Of a stretch of DNA of 64,000 bases, positions 1 to 9,976 are shown piece after piece. Source of the stretch: Cellulophaga lytica DSM 7489 (GTDB lineage: Bacteria > Bacteroidota > Bacteroidia > Flavobacteriales > Flavobacteriaceae); the NCBI RefSeq assembly GCF_000190595.1, contig NC_015167.1:856501-920500 (forward strand), read 5' to 3'. The notes beneath the pieces are model-generated. The model worked only from the letters and a program-made list of their open reading frames with translations, searched no databases and was not told the origin of the DNA. Positions within the stretch are counted from its first letter, which is position 1; every line of letters begins with the position of its first letter. The position numbers were made by a program, and so were the translations under genes.

Positions 1-836
1 AAGTTGGTGTCTCTAGAAATGCTATTAATGCATATTTAGCCAATGACGGTTTACCTATAACAGTTTCGTCTGAATACCAAGGAGACCAAGGCATAGATAA
101 TGTTATGGCAAACAGAGATCCAAGAATTTATGAAACATTTGTTTCTTATGAATTACGTTTAAACGGCATCGCATCTAACCACTCATCATCTGGTTTTGCT
201 ACTCACAAATTTTTAAATGAGTCTATAAAAGATGATCCAATAGGTAGCTCTAACTTAAACCCTACAGACGCTCCAATTATTAGGTATGGAGAAGTTTTAA
301 TGAATTACGCAGAAGCTGCTGCAGAAATAGGAACTGTTGGTGGTGCTGCTATAACACAAGCAGATGTAGATAAATCTATCAATGTTTTAAGAGACAGACC
401 TGGTGTTGAAATTCCACATTTAGAAGTTGCTGGAGATTTACCAGCGGTTGGTGGTGTAACTTATGATGACCCTAATAGAGATGCATCTGTACCAGCTTTA
501 TTATGGGAAATTAGAAGAGAAAGAAGAGTTGAGTTAATGATGGAAGGCTTTAGACTTGACGATCTTAAAAGATGGAAAAAACTTGAGTATGTAGATATGG
601 TTGATAATCCTGAAATTAACCAAGGTGCATATATTGTTAAGGCAGATTACCCAGATAACAACTTAGATGAAATTACATTAACAAATGGAGATGAAGGATA
701 CATAGTTCCGGCCTCTGCGGCAGAATCTTTACGTGTTTTTGACAACCCAAGAGTTTACTTAAGCCCTATTCCTTTAGATCAAATTACGCTGTATAAAAAT
801 CAAGGTGTAGAGCTAGAGCAAAATCCTGGCTGGTAA
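1..836 (+). CDS. SusD/RagB-family outer-membrane lipoprotein, C-terminal part
   Basis: The frame is open from base 3 to the stop at 834-836, giving the last 277 residues; the start lies left of the window. SusD-like proteins sit on the outer membrane and pass glycans or other nutrients to a partner SusC TonB-dependent porin. The family hallmark near the C-terminus is visible: LWEIRRERRVELMMEGFR followed by LDDLKRWKKLE, then the usual closing block with YLSPIPLDQ and a final NPGW. The SusC partner is normally directly upstream and would be outside the window. The substrate cannot be told from this part. A strong terminator follows, so the gene is not joined to the next operon. Confidence 0.93.
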   Translation, partial: VGVSRNAINAYLANDGLPITVSSEYQGDQGIDNVMANRDPRIYETFVSYELRLNGIASNHSSSGFATHKFLNESIKDDPIGSSNLNPTDAPIIRYGEVLMNYAEAAAEIGTVGGAAITQADVDKSINVLRDRPGVEIPHLEVAGDLPAVGGVTYDDPNRDASVPALLWEIRRERRVELMMEGFRLDDLKRWKKLEYVDMVDNPEINQGAYIVKADYPDNNLDEITLTNGDEGYIVPASAAESLRVFDNPRVYLSPIPLDQITLYKNQGVELEQNPGW

Positions 837-863
837 CTAAATAATTATAGTTTTTTAGTTTTT

Positions 864-904
864 CAAAAAAAGTTCTTCAGGTTTATTTCTGAAGGACTTT
901 TTTA
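864..904 (+). terminator. Rho-independent terminator after the SusD-like gene
   Basis: Inverted repeat with left arm 868-880 and right arm 889-901 (13 pairs, one G-U on the plus strand), loop 881-888, flanked by an A run on the left and a T run on the right. Confidence 0.85.
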
Positions 905-947
905 ATACCTAGTAGCATTTTTCAAAAAAAAACATAAATCACATCGT

Positions 948-2501
948 ATGAAAATTTATTCTTTTAGATATTTTTTTATAGCAACTATAGCGTTACTGTT
1001 TGTTAGTTGCAAATCTTCAAAAGAACTATCATTTTTTAATAAAACCCCTTTAGGAAAAACTAAAAAAACCACAAAATGGGATCCAAAAACACCTTATAAT
1101 ATTGAAGAATTTAGGGCTGCTTGGGTTGCTACTGTTGCTAATATTAATTGGCCCAGTAAACCAGGCTTATCTATTTATGAACAACAAAAAGAAGCTTTAG
1201 CTCTTTTAGATTATTTAAAAGATCATAATTTTAATGCTGTAATTTTTCAGGTTAGGCCTCAAGCAGACGCTCTTTACCAAAGCAGTATAGAACCCTGGTC
1301 TTATTACTTAACAGGTGAACAAGGCAAAGCTCCGGAACCATTTTATGATCCTTTAAAGTTTTGGATTTATGCTGCGCACGAAAGAGGCTTAGAGCTACAC
1401 GCATGGCTAAACCCATACAGAGCACACCATACACAAGGAGGTAATATTAAAAATACATCTGTTGTAAAAACCAATCCAGAATTAGTTGTTGGTTTAGAAA
1501 ATGGAATGTATTGGATGGATCCTTCTTTACAAGAAACCCAAGACCGTTCTTTAGCTGTTGTTATGGACATTGTTAACAGGTACGAAGTAGACGGAATACA
1601 TTTTGATGATTATTTTTATCCTTACGATTCTTACAACAACGGCAAAGATTTTCCAGATAACAAAAGTTGGAGCGCATACATTAGTAATGGAGGAAAACTA
1701 AGCAAATCTAACTGGAGAAGACAAAGTGTGAATACTTTTATTAAAAATGTATATACCGAAATTAAGAAAAGTAAACCTCACGTAAAATTTGGTTTAAGTC
1801 CGTTTGGAATATGGAGACCTGGCTACCCAGAATCTGTTGTAGGTTATGATCAGTATGAAAAACTATATGCAGATGCCAAATTATGGATAAACAATGGGTG
1901 GGTAGATTATTTTACACCTCAACTTTATTGGACAACAAACAAAATAGGACAAAGTTTTCCTGAACTATTAGGCTGGTGGCAAACAGAAAACAGCAAACAA
2001 ATGCACTTATGGCCAGGTATAAAAGTAGATTTAGGTGGTACTAAAGAAAACCTAGATGAGGTTTTTAATCAGATCATGATTACTAGAGGTATGCTACCAA
2101 AAAGCAAAGGCACTGTACATTGGAGTATTGGTCCGCTAATTAAATATGATACATTATCTAAGGGATTGTTAGCCAAACCATACAAAAACAAAACCTTAGT
2201 ACCACCATCTCCTTGGTTAGATAATACTCCGCCACTACAACCAATAGTGAAAACCACAAAAAAAGGAAACACCGTACAAATTAGTTGGGAACATAACAAT
2301 ACTACAGATGTGTTTAGATGGGTGCTTTATTTTAAAAGAAATGGCAAAAAATGGCAACACACTATTTTAAATCGTAGAAATAGAAATTACAACATTCCTC
2401 TTACTCTTAAAAACAACACAAATACCTTAAATAAAATTGGCTTAACAGCTTTAGATAGAACTGGAAACCAAAGTGAATTTTTTGAACTTATAATTAATTA
2501 A
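948..2501 (+). CDS. Family-10-like glycosylhydrolase lipoprotein (GHL10/DUF187, YngK type)
   Basis: A 517-residue exported protein. The N-terminus is a lipoprotein signal with lipobox LFVSC, Cys21. Residues ~50-400 have the GHL10 (PF02638, formerly DUF187) TIM-barrel pattern: EEFRAAWVATVANINWPSKP at the first strand, then FQVRPQADALY, AWLNPYRAH, DGIHFDDYFYPY with paired Asp near the predicted active site, and FGLSPFGIWRP. A fibronectin-III-like tail covers the last ~90 residues (VQISWEHN). It is followed after four bases by a sodium:solute symporter and then a GH3/serine hydrolase fusion. That context suggests hydrolysis of peptidoglycan-derived glycans in the periplasm; the exact bond cleaved is not shown by the sequence. 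Confidence 0.85.
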   Translation: MKIYSFRYFFIATIALLFVSCKSSKELSFFNKTPLGKTKKTTKWDPKTPYNIEEFRAAWVATVANINWPSKPGLSIYEQQKEALALLDYLKDHNFNAVIFQVRPQADALYQSSIEPWSYYLTGEQGKAPEPFYDPLKFWIYAAHERGLELHAWLNPYRAHHTQGGNIKNTSVVKTNPELVVGLENGMYWMDPSLQETQDRSLAVVMDIVNRYEVDGIHFDDYFYPYDSYNNGKDFPDNKSWSAYISNGGKLSKSNWRRQSVNTFIKNVYTEIKKSKPHVKFGLSPFGIWRPGYPESVVGYDQYEKLYADAKLWINNGWVDYFTPQLYWTTNKIGQSFPELLGWWQTENSKQMHLWPGIKVDLGGTKENLDEVFNQIMITRGMLPKSKGTVHWSIGPLIKYDTLSKGLLAKPYKNKTLVPPSPWLDNTPPLQPIVKTTKKGNTVQISWEHNNTTDVFRWVLYFKRNGKKWQHTILNRRNRNYNIPLTLKNNTNTLNKIGLTALDRTGNQSEFFELIIN

Positions 2502-2505
2502 AAAT

Positions 2506-3957
2506 ATGACTCCGATTATAGTTTTTAGTGTAATTACAGGTTATTTTGGATTGTTAATGCTTATTAGCTACTTAACCTCCAGAAAATCTGACAATGACAC
2601 TTTTTTTACAGGAAACAGAAAATCTCCTTGGTACCTAGTTGCCTATGGTATGGTTGGTGCTTCTTTATCTGGTGTTACTTTTATTTCTGTACCTGGTGAG
2701 GTGGCTAATACTGGCTGGACCTATTTACAATTTGTACTTGGTAATATTGTAGGTTACGTAATAATAGCATTTGTATTAATTCCTTTATTCTACAAACTAA
2801 ACCTAATTTCAATTTACGAATATTTAAAAGACCGTTTTGGATTAAAATCTTATAGAACTGGAGCATCATTCTTTTTAATTTCTCAAACAATTGGCGCTTC
2901 TTTTAGGCTATTTTTAGCTGCTATTGTTTTACAAATTGCTTTTTTTGATTCCTTTGGTATTCCGTTTTGGGTAACCGTCTTAGTTACTATTTCCTTAATA
3001 TGGTTGTACACTTTTAGAGGTGGAATAAAAACTATTGTATGGACAGATACTATACAGACAACTTTTTTACTTTTAGCTGTAACCATTAGCATTATTGTAA
3101 TTCTTAGTCAACTAAACCTATCTTTTGATGATGCCATTAAATTAGTTACTACAAGTCCTAAATCTAAATTATTTGAGTGGGATTGGTTATCTGACCGTAA
3201 TTTTTTTAAAACCTTTACTGCTGGTATATTTATTACCATTGCAATGAATGGTTTAGACCAAAATGTGATGCAAAAAAACCTAACATGCAAAAACGTAAAA
3301 GATGCTCAAAAAAACATCCTATGGTTTTCTATTACCTTTTTAATATCAACTCTTTTATTTTTAATTCTTGGTGTATTACTTTATCAATATGCATTAGCCA
3401 ACAATATTCCAATTCCAGAACGTACAGATGATTTGTACCCATTACTTGCTTTAAACTATTTTGGGCTCCTTGTCGGAATTGTTTTTTTACTTGGGATAAT
3501 TGCAGCTGCATTTTCTAGTGCAGACTCTGCCTTAACTGCATTAACCACTTCTTTTTGTATTGATATTTTAAACATCAGAAAAACAAAAACGGTGCAGAAA
3601 AAAACTAGACTTTACGTACACATAGGGTTTACAATGCTAATGTTTTTAGTAATTATTGTATTTAACTCTTTTAACGATGCTAGCGTTGTTAGTGCTGTTT
3701 TTAAGGTTGCAGGCTTTACCTATGGCCCAATTTTAGGTTTGTATTCTTTTGGTTTAATAACACGCAAAAAAGTAAAAGATAAACTTGTACCTTTAATTTG
3801 CATTATTGCCCCTATACTATCTATCATTTTAAATTACAATTCAGAAAAATGGTTTAACGGCTTTAAATTTGGCTTTGAGATTTTAATAGTAAATGCAATT
3901 TTAACTATGCTGGGCCTATGGCTAATAACTATAAAACCTAAAACTTCTTTGAACTAA
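2506..3957 (+). CDS. Sodium:solute symporter (SSS family)
   Basis: A 483-residue inner-membrane protein with about 13 hydrophobic segments, the SSS-family fold length. The N-terminal YFTGNRKSPW-like part (FFTGNRKSPWYLVAYGM), SLSGVTFISVPG and FSSADSALTALTTSFCIDI, with the Ser/Thr-rich sodium-site helix, are typical. It starts four bases after the glycosylhydrolase gene and ends 12 bases before the GH3 gene, so the three are very likely one transcript. SSS members carry sugars, sialic acid or amino acids; from memory, an SSS transporter takes up N-acetylmuramic acid in Tannerella. By context the cargo here may be a peptidoglycan amino sugar, which is inference. Confidence 0.88.
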   Translation: MTPIIVFSVITGYFGLLMLISYLTSRKSDNDTFFTGNRKSPWYLVAYGMVGASLSGVTFISVPGEVANTGWTYLQFVLGNIVGYVIIAFVLIPLFYKLNLISIYEYLKDRFGLKSYRTGASFFLISQTIGASFRLFLAAIVLQIAFFDSFGIPFWVTVLVTISLIWLYTFRGGIKTIVWTDTIQTTFLLLAVTISIIVILSQLNLSFDDAIKLVTTSPKSKLFEWDWLSDRNFFKTFTAGIFITIAMNGLDQNVMQKNLTCKNVKDAQKNILWFSITFLISTLLFLILGVLLYQYALANNIPIPERTDDLYPLLALNYFGLLVGIVFLLGIIAAAFSSADSALTALTTSFCIDILNIRKTKTVQKKTRLYVHIGFTMLMFLVIIVFNSFNDASVVSAVFKVAGFTYGPILGLYSFGLITRKKVKDKLVPLICIIAPILSIILNYNSEKWFNGFKFGFEILIVNAILTMLGLWLITIKPKTSLN

Positions 3958-3969
3958 ACACCTATACAA

Positions 3970-6909
3970 ATGAAAACAAAAATAGTAACCACTTTTTTAC
4001 TTACCCTACTTTTAGGCATAGCCGTAAAAGGACAAGAAAAAGTTACCTCACCAGAGTTTTTAAAATATACAAATAGCAAATGGGTAGACTCTGTAATGAA
4101 AAGTTTAACTCCAAAGGAAAGAATTGGTCAACTAATGTTTGTTGCTGCCTACTCTAACAAGGGAATTGAACATGAGAAAGAAATTTTAGAAACAATACAA
4201 AAATGGAATATTGGAGGTTTGGTATTTTTTCAAGGAGATCCTGTTACTCAAGTTAAACAAATGAATAGCTACCAAAAACAAGCTAAAACTCCTTTACTAG
4301 GAGCTATTGATGCAGAATGGGGTTTGGGTATGCGTTTAGATAGCACAATTAGTTACCCTTATCAAATGGCTCTTGGCGCTATACAAAACAACAACTTAAT
4401 TTACAAAATGGGTACTGAGGTTGCGAGGCAAATAAAAAATACCGGTTTACATTTAAATTTTGCTCCTGTTGCAGACGTTAACAATAATCCAGATAATCCT
4501 GTAATTAACTACCGCTCTTTTGGTGAAGATAAATACAAAGTGGCTCAAAAAAGTATTGCTTATATGCAAGGTATGCAAAATGCAGGCCTGTTAACTACAG
4601 CTAAACACTTTCCTGGACACGGAGATACTAATACTGACTCTCATTACAAATTACCACAAATTAACCACTCATTAGAACGCTTAAATAATTTAGAACTTTA
4701 CCCTTTTAAAGAACTAATAAATGCAGGATTAAATGGTGTTATGGTTGCTCATTTAAATATTCCTGCACTAGATGCATCTGAAAAACCTTCTACTCTTTCT
4801 AAAGCAATAGTAACAGACTTATTACAAAACAAACTAGGTTTTAGTGGTTTAATTATTACCGATGCAATGCGTATGAAAGGTGTTACTAACAACAACAAAC
4901 CTGGTATTGTAGATAAAGAAGCAGTACAAGCGGGTAATGATGTATTAGAACTTACACAAAATGTTGCTAAAGCAATTACAGAGATAGAAAATGCAGTTAA
5001 AAACAATAGTATTTTACAAGCCGATATTGACAATAGAGTTCGTAAAATATTAGCCGCAAAACAATGGGCCGGACTCCATAACTACAAACCCACTCCTAAC
5101 AAAAATTTAGTACATAACTTAAATAATGCTAATGCTAAATTGTTAAAAAGACAATTGGTAGAAGCTTCTTTAACGGTACTTAAAAATGACGACGACGTAG
5201 TGCCATTACAAAAATTAGACACTTTAAATATTATGTCTATTTCTATTGGTGACTCTTTAACTACAAAGTTTCAAAAAACTTTAGGTTTATATGACAATGT
5301 AAAACATTTTAATATTGGCAATGATATCAACCCTGCTACAATAGACAAATTAAAAAAGGCTATTAACAACCATAATCTAATTTTGTTAGGTATACACGAC
5401 TCTAGCGCTTTTCCAAAAAATAAAATTAGTTTTTCTAATACACTATTAAAGTTTATTGAAGGCTTACCCTTTAATAAAACAGTGGTTACTTACTTTAAAA
5501 ATCCATATTCAATAGCCAAAATTAAAAATATAGAAAAAGCCAAGAGCTTAATACTAACCTACCAAGATAGTAAAACTACACAAGACATTGCTGCCCAACT
5601 TATATTTGGAGGAGCCTCTGCAAACGGCAAACTACCTGTTAGTATAGGATCAAAATTTAAAGCAGGAGCAGGATTAACAACAGCTAAAAAAATTAGATTT
5701 AAATACACATTACCAGAAGATGCTGGTTTAAACTCCAAAACATTAAACTCTGGGATAGACTCTTTAATACAACAAGCCATATCTAACAAAGCAATTCCTG
5801 GCGCACAAGTGCTTATTGCAAAAAATGGTAAAGTTGTTTTACACAAAGCTTACGGCACCCACACGTATAGTGACACAACTAAGGTTAAATTATCTAATTT
5901 ATATGATATTGCCTCAGTTACCAAAATATCATCTGCCCTGCCTGCGCTAATGCATTTACAAGATGCTAACAAGTTTAGTACAGAAAAAACTATTGATGAT
6001 TATTTACCTTATTTTAAAGGCTCTAACAAAGCAGGTATTCCTTTTAGAGAAATACTAACACACCAAGCTGGTTTTTCTCCTTGGATCCCGTATTGGCAAA
6101 ACACTTTACGCAAAAACGGGAGTTACAAATGGCACACTATTAAAAGAGATTCATCTGCTCGTTTCCCTATAAAAATAACATCTAATATGTGGTTAAATCG
6201 CAACTACAAAAAGAAGGTTTTTAAAGCTATTAAAAAATCACCTGTAAGTGATGTAAAAAAATACAAATACTCTGGATTAGTCTTTTACTTGCTACCTACT
6301 ATTGTTGAAGAAATAACAAGTACAAATTTTGTAGACTATATTAACGCTAATTTTTATGATAAATTAGGTGCCACAACACTAACATACAACCCAGAACAAA
6401 AATTTAGTCATAGCAAAATTATACCTACTGAAAATGATTTTTTGTTTAGGCACAGTACAATACACGGAACAGTACATGATGAAGGAGCCGCTATGATGGG
6501 AGGTATATCTGCAAACGCGGGCTTGTTTTCTAATGCAAACGACCTTGCAAAATTAATGCAAATGTATTTAGATATGGGAACTTATGGTAATGAAGAGTTT
6601 ATTTCTAAAAACACATTAAAACAATATACTAGTGTACAATTTCCAGACAATAATAACCATAGAGGCATTGGGTTTGACAAACCATACTTAATTTACAAAG
6701 GGGAAAACAGTAACACTGCCAAAGACGCAAGTAAAGAAAGTTTTGGACATACTGGGTTTACCGGCACAATGGTATGGATGGACCCTAAAGAAAATGTATT
6801 GTTTGTTTTTTTATCTAACAGGGTAACTCCTACTAGAGAAAACAGAACACTTTACAAATTAAACACCAGAACTAAAATACAGCAAGTTATTTATGATGCT
6901 ATTAAATAG
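3970..6909 (+). CDS. GH3 beta-N-acetylglucosaminidase fused to a class C beta-lactamase-type serine hydrolase
   Basis: A 979-residue exported two-enzyme protein (signal peptide ~1-21). Residues ~35-370 are a NagZ-type GH3 barrel: the diagnostic KHFPGHGDTNTDSH lies at 212-225 and the nucleophile is probably Asp298 in LIITDAM. Residues ~395-560 match the GH3 C-terminal alpha/beta domain. Residues ~590-979 are a beta-lactamase/DD-peptidase fold: SVTK with Ser649 and Lys652, Tyr767 in KYSG, and HTG at 927-929. GH3 would remove GlcNAc from muropeptides; the serine hydrolase may act on the peptide or an ester, which is unproven. It is last in the operon and ends just before a terminator. Confidence 0.9.
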   Translation: MKTKIVTTFLLTLLLGIAVKGQEKVTSPEFLKYTNSKWVDSVMKSLTPKERIGQLMFVAAYSNKGIEHEKEILETIQKWNIGGLVFFQGDPVTQVKQMNSYQKQAKTPLLGAIDAEWGLGMRLDSTISYPYQMALGAIQNNNLIYKMGTEVARQIKNTGLHLNFAPVADVNNNPDNPVINYRSFGEDKYKVAQKSIAYMQGMQNAGLLTTAKHFPGHGDTNTDSHYKLPQINHSLERLNNLELYPFKELINAGLNGVMVAHLNIPALDASEKPSTLSKAIVTDLLQNKLGFSGLIITDAMRMKGVTNNNKPGIVDKEAVQAGNDVLELTQNVAKAITEIENAVKNNSILQADIDNRVRKILAAKQWAGLHNYKPTPNKNLVHNLNNANAKLLKRQLVEASLTVLKNDDDVVPLQKLDTLNIMSISIGDSLTTKFQKTLGLYDNVKHFNIGNDINPATIDKLKKAINNHNLILLGIHDSSAFPKNKISFSNTLLKFIEGLPFNKTVVTYFKNPYSIAKIKNIEKAKSLILTYQDSKTTQDIAAQLIFGGASANGKLPVSIGSKFKAGAGLTTAKKIRFKYTLPEDAGLNSKTLNSGIDSLIQQAISNKAIPGAQVLIAKNGKVVLHKAYGTHTYSDTTKVKLSNLYDIASVTKISSALPALMHLQDANKFSTEKTIDDYLPYFKGSNKAGIPFREILTHQAGFSPWIPYWQNTLRKNGSYKWHTIKRDSSARFPIKITSNMWLNRNYKKKVFKAIKKSPVSDVKKYKYSGLVFYLLPTIVEEITSTNFVDYINANFYDKLGATTLTYNPEQKFSHSKIIPTENDFLFRHSTIHGTVHDEGAAMMGGISANAGLFSNANDLAKLMQMYLDMGTYGNEEFISKNTLKQYTSVQFPDNNNHRGIGFDKPYLIYKGENSNTAKDASKESFGHTGFTGTMVWMDPKENVLFVFLSNRVTPTRENRTLYKLNTRTKIQQVIYDAIK

Positions 6910-6925
6910 CATTATCACTAAAACA

Positions 6926-6956
6926 AAAAAAGAGTGCCTAAAAGGCACTCTTTTTA
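6926..6956. terminator. Bidirectional terminator between convergent genes
   Basis: Perfect 8-bp stem (6931-6938 with 6944-6951) around a 5-nt loop, with an A run to the left and a T run to the right, so it can work for the GH3 operon and for the convergent LRR gene. Confidence 0.85.
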
Positions 6957-7041
6957 ACTAACCAACTAAATACTTAATATAGTAATTAATTTTCTTTATC
7001 TTCTTCAAACTCAGTTTCTGCAACACCAGTTTTTGCTGTGT

Positions 7042-7869
7042 TTAAGTCTCTAAACTGTAAGCTTGGTTTTTTCCGTCAAAATCAAAAACTAAAATCTCTT
7101 TAGACTGCATAAAGTCTAAACTTTTAAAGCTATTAAATTTATTATTTTGTAATTGTAATACTTTAAGGTTAACCAATTGTCCAAATTCTTGAGGTATATC
7201 TCCCATTAATTGGTTATTGGCAATTACCAACTCTTTTAACTCTACTAGATTACCCAACTCTCTTGGCACAAAACCAACTAAAGTGTTTTCAAAAAGTCCT
7301 AGGCTTTCTAACTTAGTTAAACTTCCTAACTCATCAGGAATTATACCTGTTAACTTATTGCTAGAAACATTTAACTCTTTCAATTTTTTTAATTTTCCTA
7401 TGCTTTTAGGAATCTCGCCTTTTATTAGGTTATTAAATAAAATTAGATTTTCTAAATTGGCTAAGTCTCCCAGTTTAGTAGGTAACTCACCAGTTAACAA
7501 GTTCATTTCTAAATGAAGTGTTTTTAACTCCTTTAACTTAGTAATTGTTTCTGGTATTTCTCCGTTTATTTTATTAAACGCTAAATTTAAATCTTGTAAG
7601 TTTTTTAGCTTACATATTGTTTTTGGTAAAGTTCCATCTAAATTATTTCTAAACAAATTTATACCAACAACTTTATTATCTTCTACTTTAATTCCTTTCC
7701 AAGTAGAAACCGGTTTATTTAAATCCCACTTAGTTGTCCATTCACTACCATTTGTAGCGTTGTACAAATCTATTAACACCGCTTTCTCTTTTGAAGAAAT
7801 TTGTGCTGTAACTGCCTGTAACGTAATGGCTACAAAAGCTATAATTGTGTAAGTAAAATTCTTTTTCAT
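7042..7869 (-). CDS. Secreted leucine-rich-repeat protein, probably frameshifted near the C-terminus
   Basis: 275 residues from the ATG at 7869; a TTG 18 bases upstream is in frame, but the ATG gives a proper signal peptide (MKKNFTYTIIAFVAITL, cleavage after TAQ). After an N-terminal cap (LIDLYNATNGSEW...TWKGIKV) there are about eight 24-residue LRRs of the plant-like type with LxGxIPxxLGxL (NKLTGIIPDELGSL). The frame stops shortly after FDFDGKNQAYSLET. Directly beyond a run of six A in the coding strand, another frame continues with SLQFRDLNTAKTG and an acidic FEEDKEN end, stopping at 6986-6988. One extra A would restore a 26-residue tail. Role unknown; such LRR proteins usually bind proteins at the cell surface. 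Confidence 0.8.
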   Translation of the reverse strand: MKKNFTYTIIAFVAITLQAVTAQISSKEKAVLIDLYNATNGSEWTTKWDLNKPVSTWKGIKVEDNKVVGINLFRNNLDGTLPKTICKLKNLQDLNLAFNKINGEIPETITKLKELKTLHLEMNLLTGELPTKLGDLANLENLILFNNLIKGEIPKSIGKLKKLKELNVSSNKLTGIIPDELGSLTKLESLGLFENTLVGFVPRELGNLVELKELVIANNQLMGDIPQEFGQLVNLKVLQLQNNKFNSFKSLDFMQSKEILVFDFDGKNQAYSLET

Positions 7870-8024
7870 TTGTATACTAGTTTGCAAGTATTGTGATACA
7901 AATAGAAACTAATTATAGACAACTGGCAAAATTATTAGATGAAATACAGGCACTTAGCTCATTTTTGTTGTGAAATGCGCTTTTTTTGTGGTTTAGCAAA
8001 TCTACTTACAAATACTTATTTTAC

Positions 8025-9935
8025 TTACATATCTTCTAGACTAAGGGTTAAATCTTCCCAAGTAGCCATTAATTCTTTTAATTTTTTCTTTTTGGCTTCA
8101 TATTTATCAAAAAAATCTGGCTCAGCAATGGTAGCTTCATACTCCAATAAAAGTTTTTCATCTATCTTTTTAATAGTACTTTCTAAGGTAGAAATTTCAC
8201 TTTCTACATTACTAAGTTTATTTTTTAATGATTTTATTTTTTTCTGATCTTTATAATCTACTTTTTTATTCTCCTCTTTTTTTACTTCTTGCTTTACCTT
8301 GGTCTTTTTTTCTATAGCCCTAAAATTTTCTGCTTTACGTTGTTCTAAATAATAATCTATATCTCCTAAATACTCGCGTATTTTTTGATCTTTAAACTCG
8401 TATACTTTATTGGTTAAGCCTTGTAAAAAATCTCTATCATGAGATACAAGTATTAATGTGCCCTCAAAATTTTGCAGAGCTTGTTTTAAAACGTTTTTAG
8501 ATTTTATATCTAAGTGGTTGGTAGGTTCATCCATTACCAAAACATTTAGCGGTTGCAACAGCATTTTAGCTAATGCTAAACGGTTACGCTCACCACCAGA
8601 CAATACTCTTACATACTTATCTACATCATCTCCTCTAAATAAAAATGATCCTAAAATATCTCTAACTTTGCTTCGGTTGGTTTCATTAGCAGCATCAATC
8701 ATAGTATCTAAAATGGTTTTGGTACCATCTAAATACTCTGCTTGGTTTTGCGCAAAATACCCTATTTGTACATTGTGTCCTAGTTTTAAATGGCCTGTAT
8801 AATCTAACTCACCCACCATAATTTTAGCCAAAGTAGATTTACCTTGTCCGTTTTGTCCAACAAATGCAGTTTTACTATCGCGTTCTATTAATAAATCTAT
8901 ATTATTTAATACTTGCTTTTCTCCGTAGTTTTTAGATAAATTTTCAATCTCAGCAATAATTTTTCCAGGAGTTATAGATATCGGAAAACGTAAATTCATA
9001 ACACTATTATCATCCTCATCTACCTCTATCCTATCAATCTTATCTAATTTTTTAATTAAAGATTGTGCCATAGTTGCCTTAGATGCTTTTGCTCTAAATT
9101 TCTCTATCAGCTTTTCTGTTTGCTGTATTTGCTTTTCTTGATTTTTTTGCGCACTTAATTGTTGTGTTTTAAGCTCATTACGCTGAATTAGGTATTCTGA
9201 ATAAGGTTTATTGTAATCGTATATTCTACCTAAAGATATTTCTATGGTTCTGTTGGTAACATTATCTAAAAACATTTTATCATGCGATACAATTACCACT
9301 GCACCAGAATATCCTTTTAAAAATTGCTCTAACCAAATAATAGATTCTATATCTAAGTGGTTGGTAGGCTCATCTAACAACAATACATCATTGGTTTGTA
9401 ATAGTAATTTAGCCAACTCTATACGCATACGCCAACCACCAGAAAATGTTTCGGTTTTTTTATCAAAATCTTCTCTACTAAAACCTAAACCCTGTAACAC
9501 TTTTTCTGTTTCTCCTTGGTAGTTATAACCTCCAAGAATTTCATAATGATGCGTAATATCATTTAAGTCTATTATAAGCTGACTATAACTTTCGCTTTCA
9601 TAATCTGTACGTTCTGCTAGCTGATGATTTATTTCATCTAACTTTAACTCTAATGCTTTTATTTCTTCAAACGCCTGGTAAGACTCTTCTAAAACAGATC
9701 TGCCTTCTACAAAATCTATATCTTGTTTTAAAAAACCAATTTTTACATCTTTATCTGCGGCTATTGTACCACTATCTATTGGCATTTCTTTAGAAAGTAG
9801 TTTTAACAGTGTAGATTTACCTGCTCCATTTTTTCCTATTAACCCAACACGGTTTCCAGGATTTAGTCTAAAAGAAATTTCTTCGAATAAAAATTCTCCT
9901 CCAAAAGAGACAGATAAATTGTGAATATTAAGCAT
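8025..9935 (-). CDS. ABC-F family ATPase (Uup/EttA-like)
   Basis: A 636-residue soluble protein with two ABC domains and no membrane segment. Domain 1: Walker A GKNGAGKST near residue 37, signature SGGWRMRIEL, Walker B LLLDEPTNHLD. Domain 2: GQNGQGKST, SGGERNRLALAK, VMDEPTNHLD. The ABC-F interdomain linker is rich in Lys/Gln (QQTEKLIEKFRAKASKATMA). Residues ~540-636 form a charged coiled coil, as in Uup-type members. ABC-F proteins act on the ribosome as translation factors or as antibiotic protection factors; this one looks like the housekeeping type. It is divergent from the DUF983 gene. Start ATG at 9935. Confidence 0.92.
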   Translation of the reverse strand: MLNIHNLSVSFGGEFLFEEISFRLNPGNRVGLIGKNGAGKSTLLKLLSKEMPIDSGTIAADKDVKIGFLKQDIDFVEGRSVLEESYQAFEEIKALELKLDEINHQLAERTDYESESYSQLIIDLNDITHHYEILGGYNYQGETEKVLQGLGFSREDFDKKTETFSGGWRMRIELAKLLLQTNDVLLLDEPTNHLDIESIIWLEQFLKGYSGAVVIVSHDKMFLDNVTNRTIEISLGRIYDYNKPYSEYLIQRNELKTQQLSAQKNQEKQIQQTEKLIEKFRAKASKATMAQSLIKKLDKIDRIEVDEDDNSVMNLRFPISITPGKIIAEIENLSKNYGEKQVLNNIDLLIERDSKTAFVGQNGQGKSTLAKIMVGELDYTGHLKLGHNVQIGYFAQNQAEYLDGTKTILDTMIDAANETNRSKVRDILGSFLFRGDDVDKYVRVLSGGERNRLALAKMLLQPLNVLVMDEPTNHLDIKSKNVLKQALQNFEGTLILVSHDRDFLQGLTNKVYEFKDQKIREYLGDIDYYLEQRKAENFRAIEKKTKVKQEVKKEENKKVDYKDQKKIKSLKNKLSNVESEISTLESTIKKIDEKLLLEYEATIAEPDFFDKYEAKKKKLKELMATWEDLTLSLEDM

Positions 9936-9976
9936 AAATTGTGACTAATGTTACAGATGAAAATTATAGAATATAG

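Noticed and set aside
7888-8024. A small plus-strand gene between the LRR and ABC-F genes
   Set aside because: The open frame from 7939 runs mostly antisense through the ABC-F gene and has no family-like sequence or promoter.
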